From the NCBI RefSeq assembly GCF_017562075.2, contig NC_054081.1, positions 16,524,542 to 16,588,541 on the forward strand: 64,000 nucleotides of DNA, read 5' to 3'. A program made the translations under genes and the position numbers. Below are positions 1-12,900 of the stretch, one piece after another. The notes below the pieces were generated by a model. It saw nothing but the letters and a program-made list of their open reading frames with translations, made no database searches and was not told the DNA's origin. This DNA comes from Anopheles merus. Its lineage: Eukaryota; Arthropoda; Insecta; Diptera; Culicidae. Numbering within the stretch: the first letter of the stretch is position 1; each line of letters begins with the position of its first letter.

Positions 1-4
1 ACTC

Positions 5-15
5 GCTCTCTCTCT

Positions 16-65
<50 letters not shown>

Positions 66-71
66 TCCCCT

Positions 72-147
<76 letters not shown>
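5..147. repeat. (TC)n microsatellite
   Basis: An almost uninterrupted TC dinucleotide run, broken by a short TCTTCCCC segment near 64-72. It touches the left edge of the window, so its true length is unknown. Confidence 0.97.
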
Positions 148-149
<2 letters not shown>

Positions 150-1183
150 TGGTCTTGCCTACTGGCAATCGTAATTGTATAGCGAGCCATGGGTACACTA
201 GTGATAGGCTCACGGATTCGCACCCATCACTCCGAACCGCTCCCGTGAGGATCCGATTCCAACTAAATCAAACCGATAGTGCCCAACTGGATATTTATTA
301 AAATTCAAGAACAAATTATAGACGGTCCTCGAGATACGGACGGTTAATGCGGACTGACAATTTGCTCAAATAACTGTTAAATTTATAAAACCGTGTATCT
401 CCGAATCCGAGTATAAGAGGTTTTTCTCGCTCTACAATGGGACGCCGTTTATACGGGTAAATTTTTGTCCGGCTGTCCGTTTATCCGTGCTGTTGAGTAA
501 TAATAGTTCAATACGACACGCAATGTCGAGAAATCTGAGAAGGATATTTGAAAAAAAAAAACCTTATATCATTGTCATAACGTTCAGTTGTGACAAAAAT
601 TCAGTTGATTTAAACTGGCTAGATTTTTTCGGAAAAATAAAATAAAATTCTAAAAAAAAAATCAAGAATTTGTGATAAAATAGATACTTTGACCCACCGA
701 TTCGGCGACTTGGTGCGGTGCGAAGAAAAAGTCTCGCCCACCAAACCCATAAAACAGACACGACGGCACACATCGACTCCGCCGCTAGCGATGGACTAAG
801 TATCCTAAAATTAGGTCTGCGGATCTGAGAGAAGAGGAGAGAGAGGTAATATGCGCGGGCGCGTATGTGTATGTGTGTGCGCTTGCAAAATCATCTTTTT
901 GCTCTTATCTTGTGCCACCATCTGCTACATTCTTTCTGACTTCAAGTTCAAGTGACTTCAAGCAATGTGGAACGTATTGTAGCTTTTCTAGTTTTGGCGC
1001 TACAAAACGTTCTACATCGCTGCGTTTTTAAGTGCTTGGGTTCCATTCAACTCGTCTGAGCCATTCAGAGCCGCTCGGAATTGACGGTCAGACGAATCGG
1101 GCCGGTTGCAAGCTTGGAAGGTTGCACCTACCATTCCGGAGCCGCTACCTTTTCTGGCGGAGTAATTTGGAAGCGATTCCAAT

Positions 1184-1219
<36 letters not shown>

Positions 1220-2308
1220 TATGTATTGAAAATGACCATCACTAGAGTACACATGGTCATTTCATTTACTCTTCAGCACCAAATAGGGAAGCGCGTGAGT
1301 CGCTGCAAATTTGGCCTTTGGTACGCTGTTGAACATTTTGACAGCTACAGAACAGGCGAAGAGAGTGTGTGAGAAAGAGAGTGTGTGAGATCTATAGAGT
1401 ATGCTCGCTCTATCCAAGCCCTACACAGTGCCGAGTTCGCTGTCCTGTGAGGAACTTTTGAGCGTTTTTCTTTCTTTCATTTATAGCGCGTTTTGATCAG
1501 AGGAAGAGCGAGCGAGAGAGGAGCATGAAAGAGAAGGCCGAAGACTAGAAACGAGATGTGTTTGCTTCATGTGAAGTTTTCTCAGCACAATTTAATCGAA
1601 ACATATGCGACCTATTATAATAGTACCTGCCGAACAGTACATTTTACATCCAAACGTTCAATGATGATTATTCTATGTAAATCCCATCGCGTAATTGTGT
1701 ATTTTTCAACTATTATTTTGGGGTTTCGAGTTCCAGCGATTCGGGAAAAGTCACTCCCCAGCCTAGCTGTCTACGACATTTCGTTTGTCGGTGTGTCAGT
1801 GCGTTTATGGCGTTATGGGCTGTGTACATTGGCTGTCTAGGTCCGTCGTGTTTTGGCAACTGTCAGCTGTTTTTCGAGCTAGCTTTGTCGAACTTTAATC
1901 ACTCTCCTTTGCCTAGCGATGCTTGCTCATGCTTATGCGGAAAGCGTATTCTGGACGAGATAGTTCACATTGATGTGCATTTCTTTATTTTTTTCTCTTG
2001 AACACTGTACAGCATGCGCTCGTATTTCTAATACCGACATTGCATCGCATTCAAAGAATTTCATAACCACATCGACTCGAAAAAAAAATCTAGCAATTTT
2101 ACGCTGTGCATTATTGTTTACGTTATGCTCCCATATGTTATCCCCTATGTAACAAATGGGGAGTATTTGTGTCAATATGCACGATTAAGGACGGTTTGCA
2201 CGCCTACCGAAGTGCTGCAGCATGTGGTTGCCGCTCGCGGATCCCCCGAAGACGATGCTCGGGAGTGTTTAGCTGATCGGTCGCTTGTGCTACGATAGCA
2301 AATATTAT
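148..2308. other. Intergenic DNA, no gene seen
   Basis: Only short open frames occur here, none with a recognisable motif, signal peptide or plausible splice structure. A (TG)n tract at about 1187-1218 creates spurious Cys/Val and Thr/His frames. Nothing else is supported. Confidence 0.6.
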
Positions 2309-2843
2309 TTAACCGTAGAGTTGGCAACCAGATTTACACACGTAAGTTGGCAACCGGCATACCCGGGTATTCCACACGTTTTTATGCAAAAAATTAACGA
2401 TTTTCATAGGTAAACAATGCTTTCTATATTTTAATGCTGTAAGCAAGTAATGCCGATCATATATTCTCTTCTACTTCATTTATTCATTAATTATTTGCAT
2501 TTTATTATAAAAATAACGGTCAAATTGAAATTTGGAATCGCCTGAATTTGATTCAAAAATAAGCACAATACGAAAAGAGGAAGAAGAAAAACGTCATTCT
2601 CCATACAAAATGTATGGAATACCCGGGTATGCTGGTTGCCAACTTACGTGGTAAAGTTAAAAAAATCAAAATAAAATACTTACAGGCTGTTTAAAATTAC
2701 AACTTTTGCACCAAAAAATCATAACTTAAAAGTTGGAGGCTACGGAAAATTTCAGGTCAATAAAAGCAATGAATCAAAAGTTATTGCAGTTCGAAGTTGA
2801 AAAAAATACCCGGGTATCCGGTTGCCAACTTAAAGGTTAACAT
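2309..2843. mobile_element. Two nested MITE-like elements with AGTTGGCAACC ends
   Basis: Four copies of the end motif AGTTGGCAACC or its complement lie here: direct copies near 2314 and 2343 and inverted copies near 2632 and 2820. The inner pair (about 2339-2650) shares an inverted repeat of about 38 bp that includes GGCATACCCGGGTATTCCA. The outer pair also shares TTAACC-type flanking sequence, and its right end carries ATACCCGGGTAT. A TA dinucleotide abuts three of the four ends, suggesting TA target duplications as in Tc1/mariner-type MITEs. I see no transposase. A diverged relative lies at 57229-58445. Confidence 0.72.
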
Positions 2844-5800
2844 AATAATGAACGCGCTTTCCTTTAAACGTCCATGTAATTGGTGAGCAACATACAGATA
2901 GCGTTATGAAATCGCTTCTAATTCGGTATGTTCTTTCCTTCGGCCCCGAAACTTTGCAGCGTATCATGTTGTAAAAGCGTTTCATTCGGTCCGTACCAAG
3001 GGAACCTCTGTATGCCCGGCACAATGAAAAAGTATAATGCGATAAAGTGCAAACAAAAGCTATAAAATAATCTTCATTAAATGTTCAAAATAATGTTTAT
3101 TTCCTTTTCTCTTGGTTCACGTTCACGATGTTGTATATGTTGCCACCGTGCTTGTTAAAGACTGACATCTGCTGCAATGAGCGGTTACTGTGACTACTAT
3201 GACTAGTCTAAAATCTATCCGGCATGGTAATACAGGAAGATCCTGACATACGCGGTACCTTTTATACGTGGATTCGAAGATACGCCAATGGTACTGATTT
3301 GACACATCAATAGTAAAAGGGAAAATAATTTCTAAATTGCTAAATTGTATTTAGCCGTGTGTGATAACCACGCAAGTGCTTTGAAAATGGTTTAAAAAGC
3401 AATATTGTATTTGACAATTCTTGGAGCAATACGGCCGCACCGTCCCTACTGAATAATAATAAAAAAATAAATACATACATTCTTGGAGAAAATTTTACAG
3501 TACATTTTTCTGTACTGATTTTATAGTTTAGCTATCAAATTTAGAAAATCACATATCTTGGAATCCTCGTAAGCCGAAAGCCGCTTAGCTCAGGAACAAG
3601 CTGTACACATTTTCTTTTACATACATTAAACACACATTAAACATTTCTTTTACATACATTAACATTAGATACTTGACATTAAACAGAAATCCTGCCAAAG
3701 GATGAACACAAACCATCCAAGAATTTTGCTACTGTAGTAGTATTTTTGTACCAAATAGTAATTAGCATTTAGTAGCAGTAGCAAATTAGTATTTCCATTA
3801 CCAAACAGCTACAGGTCAACAGATAAGCAGGCCCTAAACGCTAATGTCCGAATCCTTTCCCAACATTTGAATTACAATTGAATTTTACAATATATCCACA
3901 GAACCTCTATTTTCGCTGAAAAATTAATTGCATTGAATTTTCACCTTTTTCACTCTTGAATAAATTTGACGAGTTCGACCATCTCGTCTAATTAATACAA
4001 ATGAGGTTTTTTTGCGAAACCTTCTAGGCAAACTAACTCATGGAATTCTTTGTTACAAAATTGTAATTTACAAACTTTTCAAAATAAGCACAACTATTTT
4101 GATTTCAAATGAATTTTAAAGAATTTAGTCATAACTTCAACAAAATTCTAGTAACTTAGTGACTTTAATCTTGCAAATTACTTATTAGATCTGGGCAAAC
4201 CATACAATTTTGGAATGAACTTGAACAAAGCTACAAATCAAACTACAATGAAATTGATAGATGAAATTACTTTATTCAATCTTCTAAACATAAATAAAAA
4301 TGAGCTCATGCTGGAATGCCTGATGCTGACTTCCAGAGTGGTAGGAAGTCTGGAATTATAATATTATCACTATAAAATTGTTCGTAACTAATTAAAATGG
4401 AATGGAAGTAACACAACTAGTAGGAAATGCAGCAATGCCGAAAAGAACGTTTTTAGAAATGAGTTCCCGTACCAGGTCTTGGGAGACCATTATCCACAAC
4501 GCGTGAGACGCGTGAAATCTCGACTATTGAAATCGTTGAATCGATTCTATTGAAATCGTTTACCTTCATGGCTATTAGGGAACTTTGTATAATAATGTGA
4601 ATTTACCTCACTTTCTGCACCATTTCCAACACACCGTAGCATAAAACTGGTTACCCAAACAAAATTTGTGCGAGTTCTTGGTGTGACAGATATGCCCATC
4701 ACGAAAAACAATAAACATAGTCATAACAACTAATTAAATACATTTTATCTTCTATCTGGATGAATATTTTGACGCAAAACTTGTCTGAGAAGTCACAAAA
4801 CCCATTTATTAACAACAACAAAAAAAAAAACAATTCGCATGTTTATTATAAAATCATACATTACGGGTAAAAGAAAGAGTCATGTTGCTAACGTCTCAAC
4901 ATGTTACCATTGAACAAATGTTGCTGGAACATGTTTATAGACTCCGGCCTAAGGTTTCAGCGAACTGTTAACTAACGCGATGTTTTGTGAGAGCGTGTGT
5001 GTGAAAGGGAGAAAAACCGCGGAAATAAGTAAACCCATAAAAAATAATTATTAAAACAAAATTATCTCACCCTTAGTGCCAGTCTAAAGAACTTACCTTA
5101 TTGTATTTTTTTGTTTGAGTTCAAATTTCTAACAAAATATTCAAGTAAAAATTTAATTAGGCTAGGTTTCTTAGATGAATATTCGAAACGAAATTTTATT
5201 GACCACAATGATCTTCAATTATTTGATTTTATTTGGTAACTTTAAAAACATTATATTTCTATTTTTAAACAATTTTGTGTTCTTCAAAGTTATTGGGTTT
5301 TGGGTAAATTATTTTGGCTTTAACAAAGACTTTTTCAACTCATACAATATTTGGGTATTTGCATGATCAAATATTTTCAAATTGTATAGGACACCATTTA
5401 GTTACAACTAGCAATTGCAGCTTCAGAAAAAGCTGAAAACATATTTTGTCGTCAACCGACACCATGTAAAGAGCGTTGGAGCTGAGATAAAATGAAACTT
5501 TTCTGTTTGCAGTGTACGAAAACAGATTTTTTTGCTTCATAATTTTTAATATTTGTATCGGATGTATCGGATTAATCGATACCATTTTTTACTTAAACTT
5601 TTACATTTTTCTAAAATTGCCAAATTTAGTGAATGATCGAGAGCCGCAGGCCAGGAGAATATTTTTTTTATTCTTTGCTTAAATTTTACTTTTAAATTAT
5701 TTAGAAACTACGATTGGTATTATTGCTGTTTTGATGTAATTATATCATCTAAGCATGGTTCAAGATTGATAATACCTACTTTAAAAACTAATTGTAATGT

Positions 5801-6290
5801 TTATTCGTTTCAGGATTGGCAACAGAGGGGCCAAAGTATGATCAGTCAGAAATAACAAAGAAAGAGCAATATCGCTTCTTGATAATCCCATCCTCCCACG
5901 CCGCAGAAAATATTGAGGCTATTCTGGAGATGATACAAAAGCATTAACTGCTGAAAAATCATCGAGACAAACGTACATTCAGTAACTATTGTATCAAAAA
6001 GCTTTATGAACAATTAATGCCATATCAGATGAATTGATAACTGATTCCTCATGAAAAAGAACTTTGACAATCGTTGAAATTGTAAAAAACAACAGATTTT
6101 TTTAATGTTCATTTTTGATTTCAAATGGTTAAATATTCGTGAAACCAACTGACTTGTGCATGGAGCTATTTCACTATACTTAAAACTTTGTATTGCATTA
6201 ATTGCGTTGGAGTAAATCAAAAGCTCTCCCATCGCAAAGTTACTTGCAAAACTTTAAATACATTTATTGCGATCAGTCTTTAGTATATCT
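2844..6290. other. AT-rich intergenic DNA, no gene seen
   Basis: AT-rich sequence with frequent stops in all frames. A short direct duplication of TTTCTTTTACATACATTAA (about 3611-3629 and 3641-3659) is the only clear local structure. Confidence 0.55.
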
Positions 6291-7185
6291 CAGTGATGTC
6301 ACACTCGTTTTGGGTCGGGGGCCGGATTATATTTGAAAATATTCCCGCGGGCCGCAGTGGAGCGGTGTTGGGTATATGGGTAGTGGGTTAGGCGGTGAAT
6401 AAAATTCTACCTTTTAATACTAAAATATATCATTAAGATGATTTAAGTTTTTAATAAAGTTTTTGTTCTCTACATCACAAACTAAACCGCATGGTGTTTT
6501 CGGCGAAACTCATTAAGGAATTATTCTTTGACCTAGAATCGTATCTGCTTTTTTCATAGCCTACTATACAACTTTTCATGACAAATACTCTACCATATTT
6601 AATTGAGTAGGAATAAGAAATATGAAAATACAATTAAAATAAGGACAGCAGGTTCAAAGGAAAAGAGATTACCAACCTCTAATAGGCCTCATACAATTCA
6701 CGCCTTTTGGAAGTGCTTGGGTTTTCGTGATTTTTAAAGATGTCGGCCTAATTTTTGCAGAAGCCTTACTAAAGAGTACCCTCATCAATGAAGTGAAGAA
6801 AGCGGTATTCCGATATTTGGTTCCGAATTTTCCAGAAAGGCTCAAAATCAGAAAATTTGTGTAAATATGCGAAAATATGATTCCGACTTTGGGGAGCCGC
6901 CAGCAAACAAAAACCAAAACACTTGCTACATGCCATCTTCGCGGATGCCTTCCCAAAAACAGCAACTACGAGTAACTTACTTCACACTCCGTTAATCGGA
7001 CTATAGAGACTGAATGTTGAAATAATCTGCCTCAGTGGATACAAATTAGTACACCCATTATTTCTATCTCGTAATCAACAATCTACTTCAGTTTCATTCA
7101 AATATCTGCCAAACTTCTGCGCAGGCCGGTTTGAATGGCTTCGCAGGCAGCATGTGGCCCGCGGGCCGTATGTTTGACATCTCTG
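6291..7185. mobile_element. Non-autonomous hAT-type element with 8 bp target duplication
   Basis: The left end reads CAGTGATGTCA and the right end reads TGACATCTCTG, an imperfect 11 bp terminal inverted repeat. GC-rich subterminal sequence (GGGGGCCGG, CCCGCGGGCCGC, GGCCCGCGGGCCGTATG) follows inside both ends, typical of hAT elements with CAGNGATGTCAAAC-like ends. The flanking octamers GTATATCT (6283-6290) and GTGTATCT (7186-7193) match at 7 of 8 positions, as expected for a hAT target duplication. No transposase motif is visible inside. Confidence 0.8.
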
Positions 7186-7586
7186 GTGTATCTATAAAAA
7201 AAATCGCATGCGACTTCCTCCATTCCGAAAGTCTTATTTTCGTGTTGAAACAATGTTAATATTACTAACGGGGGTATTGCCTTCGAGCTTGAACATACTG
7301 ATTGGTCTGTAATTCCATATTACTATAATTAAAGTTGAAAGAGTACGGTATAAGTTGAACGAGTATTAAGCAATAGTTGCAAAGTTGAAAGAGTATGGTG
7401 TAACATGTCATATTATAAGGTCTTCAGTAAATTATATACAAATAGTTTCTTCACATCATTCAAATCCTTTCGCGGGCCTGACTGAATGTTGCGGCAGGCC
7501 GCAAGTACGGATATGTTTAAAATTAAATAAATATTATTATTAAAACGTTTTTAAAACATAGTTTTAGAGACTATCACGAGAACAAA

Positions 7587-7678
7587 CCCAAGCGACAAAA
7601 TCGACATGCTTTCTCGCTCTCTCAGGTTTACTGATCTATTGGGTAGAATGAGAAAGCATGTCGATTTTGTTAGTTGGG
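7587..7678. repeat. Perfect 20 bp inverted repeat forming a 92 nt hairpin
   Basis: CAAAATCGACATGCTTTCTC at 7596-7615 is exactly complementary to 7650-7669. After a 4 x 4 internal mismatch the outer CCCAA (7587-7591) pairs with TTGGG (7674-7678). The loop is about 34 nt. The shape resembles a miRNA precursor. However, the arm is similar to the central hairpin of the foldback element at 47638-47744, which argues for a repeat-derived palindrome. Confidence 0.8.
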
Positions 7679-9338
7679 AACATGTTCAAATTAATTTAAA
7701 GTTTATTAAATTTGTTTTATTAATTATTAGGATATTCCATATCTTTTGGCTTAAGTTTTTGTTTTCTGAGCGTATTCCAAAATCATCTCTGAAAGTTGGT
7801 CAGGCGTTTTGACTACTACAATGTCAACTGTCCGCCTTGATTGATTTTCCTAACCAGTTCTAAAAAAACAACAATCATAAAAGCTACTTAAAAAAGTAAT
7901 TGATTGAAATGCCTGGACTTAAATCAAGTTAAAGAATAGACTTAGAATACAAAATGATGTGACTTCATTGTTTTCGATGAATCCATCATGGCAACAGTTT
8001 TTTTTATTTTCCACAGGAAGGCACCTCTTCTTAAAAGCAAGGACTCCAAACTTACGCCGTGAGCTAGCTTCATCGATTTAGACTTGTCCTATGGTGCTCT
8101 ATTCTCTTTGCTATGCATTTAAAAAATAACTGGTTTGTGTTAACTTTTGCTAAAAAAACAACTTAATTTAAACTGGATGCATGAACAACACGAAAAGCAA
8201 AATAGTGATCGGATTTGTTCAAAGCTAAGGACGTTAAAAACCAATCATGACACATCGATTTTTTAGTTCATCAACCAAGATGGAGATACTTTTGTACATT
8301 AGCCGGTTTTATAATTTTCTAAGGTCGATCAATGCTTTTTATGTCCTTCGTTTAGTTACGCTCAGTTGCTCATTGGGTTGAGCTTCGTAGGAATCGAATC
8401 TTTGGAGGTTTAAACACAAAAATATATTAGAAGGGAACGACGTTACGTTCACTTGAAAGAATAATTTAGCACTCGGAAGCCATCATCAACGGTTCGTTTT
8501 GCAATTTGAGATGGTTGCACTTCATTAGCTGCAGCATTACCATGGAGGAGTGATCAGAAGATCGATATAGCTAGTGAACACATATTTTTCATACTCAGTA
8601 TATAGTACAGCTAGCTGCTGCTGTTGCTAAAAGCTTTCCACGGCGCTCCCACGAGTTCATGAAGCCTCGATTCGAAATAGAGACGGTCGTCGTCGGCATG
8701 AGAGCCGTGCCACGATCAACGGTGAAAGTACATCGCACGTGGTGCATGTTCAAGATGGAGAGAATTTTATACAGGGATGAACAAAGTTTACTCGGACTGA
8801 GCAGCAAAGAAACCGCCAGAAGGCTCAATTTGTTTGAATTGATTTATCCTGTTACTCGTGTGCATAAATAATCTTTGGCAAAGAAAATACATTATCAACA
8901 TAGTCAGCAAAGTCAGAAGTCATTAGTTCGTTTTATCGATCAGTCCAGAGACCTCCGAAGCAAACAACAACAAACTTGTTTTTTTTTCTAACAACCCTAT
9001 CGAAAGTTTTGCTGCCATGCTGCACCGAAAGCTTGCCATCCGTTGGTTCCTTTCACCCAAACCGAACTGCAAACAAAATAAGACACACACACTAAACCCC
9101 CGCTCGCGACTCCGCTGTGTAACGTCTCATTTTACTCACTTTGCTCCGCCAAAGTCTCCACCAGGTGAGCCCCACCGGTCCGCCGAGGAAAGGCAGAGGA
9201 GGTACGAGTCACGTTGTCTACCGTAAAGCCCGAGACGTGTGGCCCGGCAATCATGCGAGCGCTCTCAGTCGTGCCGTAGCTTTTGTCTGAACCGCGTCGA
9301 GTGATCGAACCGCACGTGATTGTCGAACGGGCTCGTCG
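7679..9338. other. Intergenic DNA upstream of the phospholipase gene
   Basis: No coding potential is supported. A 70-codon frame at 8659-8871 (+) has no recognisable domain and no partner exons. Base composition becomes less AT-rich towards 9000-9900, consistent with a promoter-proximal region. Confidence 0.45.
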
Positions 9339-9346
9339 TCAGTGTG
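9339..9346 (+). promoter_or_regulatory. Candidate initiator for the phospholipase A2 gene
   Basis: TCAGTGTG matches the arthropod initiator consensus TCAGTY, with A+1 at 9341. It lies at the start of a GC-richer block that ends in a good splice donor at 9901. No TATA box or clear downstream promoter element was recognised. This is an inference from motif and context. Confidence 0.35.
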
Positions 9347-9900
9347 CGATCTGAATCCGTTAGGTGGTGTTTTGTCCGCGTATTAAAAAATTGCATCGCT
9401 TAATTTTAGTACACAGCAGACACGAAAAAAACAGAGCAAGCTCATCTTCTTGCTGGGCAAAGTGAATAAAGGCAAAATTGCATAAACTAAACAAAACACC
9501 AAAAATACATCATTTAAAGTGCATTTCGGTGCTACGTCTTTCAGTCTTGAGTAAACCACCAAAGGTACAAAGTGTTTTCCCGCTGTGCCCGCCTTAAGCC
9601 ATACCCCGATTTTTGCTGTAGCAGGGTGAAAGGTGTTAAATTTACGCACTTTCTGGTAACTTTCTGGTAGTGTGGTGCCGTTTCTTTGCCTGCAACCATC
9701 GCCCGTTCGGTGTCGGCGCAAACCTAGCGGAGAATGATACGGCTTTGAAGAGCAGCTCGAACCGCATTTTACGCAACTTCTCGACCAGCGCACCTCAATC
9801 AATTGCAACGCGTTCCAGTGCAGCGTAATTCAACAAGCAACCTCACATCATCGTGTTGGGTGATTTCAAAACTCCAACTACTGCCACTGCCAAAGCGAAG
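9341..9900 (+). other. Probable 5' UTR exon of the phospholipase A2 gene
   Basis: The block ends in AAGCGAAG followed by GTACGT at 9901, a strong donor. The next same-strand acceptor with a plausible start codon is TTCGTTCCAG, ending at 15845, just upstream of the ATG at 15854. The inferred first intron is 9901-15845 (5.9 kb). An antisense open frame at 9383-9808 has no recognisable protein and is disregarded. Confidence 0.4.
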
Positions 9901-12900
9901 GTACGTTACCGTGACGGTGTCATCGATACCGGCGTGCAGAACAATTTTGTTTGTAACAGCAACATGTTACCATTAATTGGTGAGAATTTGGGCGTTTGGG
10001 GCCTTTAATAAACTATGAGCCAGAATTCCTAGTGGAAGTAATCAGGGCCGTCTAACAGGGCGAAAGGGGCGGCACTAATCATCATCCTCGCATCGTATAA
10101 CAGCCGGCTCGTCATTATTTATACACGTGCTGCAGGAATGTGTGTGGTGTGAGAGGGCATCTAGAACGTGTGGTTACTACTCGGCGGGATCGATAATAGT
10201 AGCCGGTGGGTGGCTAGGCTAGGCCTCGAACGCTGTGCGCACGTGTACGGCAGCATGAAGCATTGACAGTTCGTCGCTGCGTTCGCGCACTATTCGGATC
10301 GGATGCCTCACTTTCTCACCGTTCAGTCATCGATAGCGGTGTAGTGGCAGTTCCATTTCACCCAAGATCGACACGAACGGGTTTGTGTCGGTCGGTGAGA
10401 AACTGTGCCACCGGTGTCGCTTTCTTATGCGTATTTGCTTGCTTTTTTCTTGTTCCGTTTCCTTTCCGGATGGCAAATGTCTTCCAATTTTTTGTTGTTG
10501 AGCTTAGCGGTCTCGTAGAAGCGATCCAAGCGTCCGAAAGGGCTATCCGCTCAATATTGATGTGTTGATCGGTGCTGGGGCAATCGCTTTGCTGGGTGAA
10601 ATGCAACTTCAGCAAAACACACGGCGGGATAATGATGCGATCGATCGGTGCCTGTTTACGTGCGTGACAGAGCTAGTACACAGCGGTGAGTCAATGCAGC
10701 GAGACGAGCGAGGGGAAATTTTCCATCCCTGGAAAGCCCAGTCATGAGGGATGTTGGAGGTACAGCAGGGAACGGAGAAGAGGCGGGAGGATAATGAGTA
10801 GCGAAAACGGAATACATTAGGGGCAGACCCTTTCAATAAACACGTTGAGCCATTTGCGCGCACAAACACACAATTACACACGTACACTTAAACCGCTACT
10901 ATCCTGTTGGTGCCAGCTTTTCTCTAGAAATTGCTTCAAGTGTCTCGGCAGTACAATCCGGATGCGCACAAAAAAAATAGTGAAAAAAATGAAACCTAAA
11001 GTTCATTCGCACACACAAATAAACACTACTTAGACCAGTCAGGCCTCAGAAAGCTTCGCACGAACGGCAAAGCGAGAAAAACTTTCACGCTAGGTGTATG
11101 GTTTTTTCTATCTCTCTATCTCTCTCTTCATTCTCATCTGCGATGCAGTTTTGTCGGAGTATTCCGTCGGGCAACGTTTGCATAATACATAATGTACACA
11201 ACGCAGTGGAAGAGGTAGGGTAAGCGGTTTGTTTGTTTTTTTTTTCTTACAGACTCCATAATAGCGCACCTCAATAGACGTTACTCATCGTATGGCAGAC
11301 GCCAATCGATGATATCTTACGGATTTATCCAACGCTGGATATTATTCGCACACGAGACGATGGTCAATGCAACTTTTCATACCAAAGTGCTACGATTGTG
11401 ACGATGTATTGACCCATTTATGTTTCTCCATGCTACCGAGGGACAGTTCGGCTGAGATTCGATTCATGTTCGTTCCTGATCCTGTTTGTCTACGCAAATT
11501 TGGCACACAACAAATACCCCTATCAACGGATTGAGCGCATGAAGATGTGGATGACCTAATCGATAACCGTGCCCACCCTCGACACGGTGAGACGTAGTTC
11601 AACACCCGGGTTTTGAGTCGTGAAACACGGCGAACCACACCACCCCACAAATTGCTACTTTTCTCTCTCGGGGTCATGTCCCCGTTTCGGCGGGTGCCCA
11701 TTTCCTTTTCTATAGATGTTGCAAAAAAGGTTACTCCCTCACAACACAACAAAAAATCTACCTTGTCACTGCAGCTTTTCGTCAAAGTGTGTGTCATACA
11801 CCCTACTACCCGCCAACTATCATTGGTTGGTTTTGGTGACCATTGTTTCGTGTCGTAATCTCGCTCTGTGTTACCTTGAGTAGCCCTCGTGTCAAGTGTG
11901 TTGGGGCGAGGGGAGGCTTTGTTCTGATCGTTGCTAAAGACCACCACACGCCGCTCTCATCATAATTACCCTTCCTCCAACTACCACCATATGTGACTGT
12001 CCGTTCTTCCTTTTGTTGCCGGGTAACTTATTCTAACTACCGGCCACGGTCTTCTTTTGCGGGGAATATCCATAAAGTACGTAATGATTGTAGAGTTTCT
12101 TATAAAAGATGCTAGAAAAGAACCAACACCTTGAGCGTGGTAATCGATGAATGTCATTCGCTGCGATACGAAATGCATGGATAACACCCTTTTTTATCAA
12201 TTCCATAAACCTTTTGTCTTTCTTCTGCAACCACATCTCATATTCCACGCTCCGCAAGCCATCTTTGGTTGCGCAATGCTGAGGGTGGTTGGACAGTGAT
12301 ATGCCCATCCCTTCGGGTCTGTTGGTCATTTAAATGTGCTTGGAATAGATTATTCCTTTATTTCGAATCGGAATCCTCATTACGCACGCTTCGCACATTT
12401 TGCTTCGCCAAAGCTTCCACCAGAGCGATCACGACTGCCAAAAAGGGCCGATCGTCAGTGAGACCGTGCGGGATTTACCTATGCCGGTGGATGGTCGAGT
12501 GGTGCACTCAACTCCAATGGAATTGAAATTGAAGAACGCATTAGCGTATCGATTGCGAACTGTTGAACTGGCCAGTCAGTGTTAGTATGTCGGGGACAAT
12601 GGCCCATTGGGGCAACGTACACTACAAAACATGTTGCACAATGCGCGGTACGAGTAGGGTTTGGTGCAGGTTGGGTGCATTTTGATTTTGCTCTTGCCGT
12701 AGTGCCATGTGAAGAGGCAATAAATATCGACCAAAGTGTCACGTACCGATGATCATGCTCATCGTCTACCACTTGTGCCATTACTAACCTGAACAGGTAA
12801 CGGGTGAAGTAGAAAACGAGTATGTGATGCATACGGAGTAGCCGAATAGCTGTGGTGATGAGTCCAGCAGAGATTGCACGATAAACAGTTTATTTATTCG

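Noticed and set aside
3611..3659. Short direct repeats considered as a CRISPR-like or satellite array
   Set aside because: Only two imperfect copies in AT-rich eukaryotic intergenic DNA; no regular spacing.
11390..11947. 185-codon minus-strand frame
   Set aside because: No recognisable motif, no splice partners and codon use unlike the four real genes; probably a chance frame in an intron.
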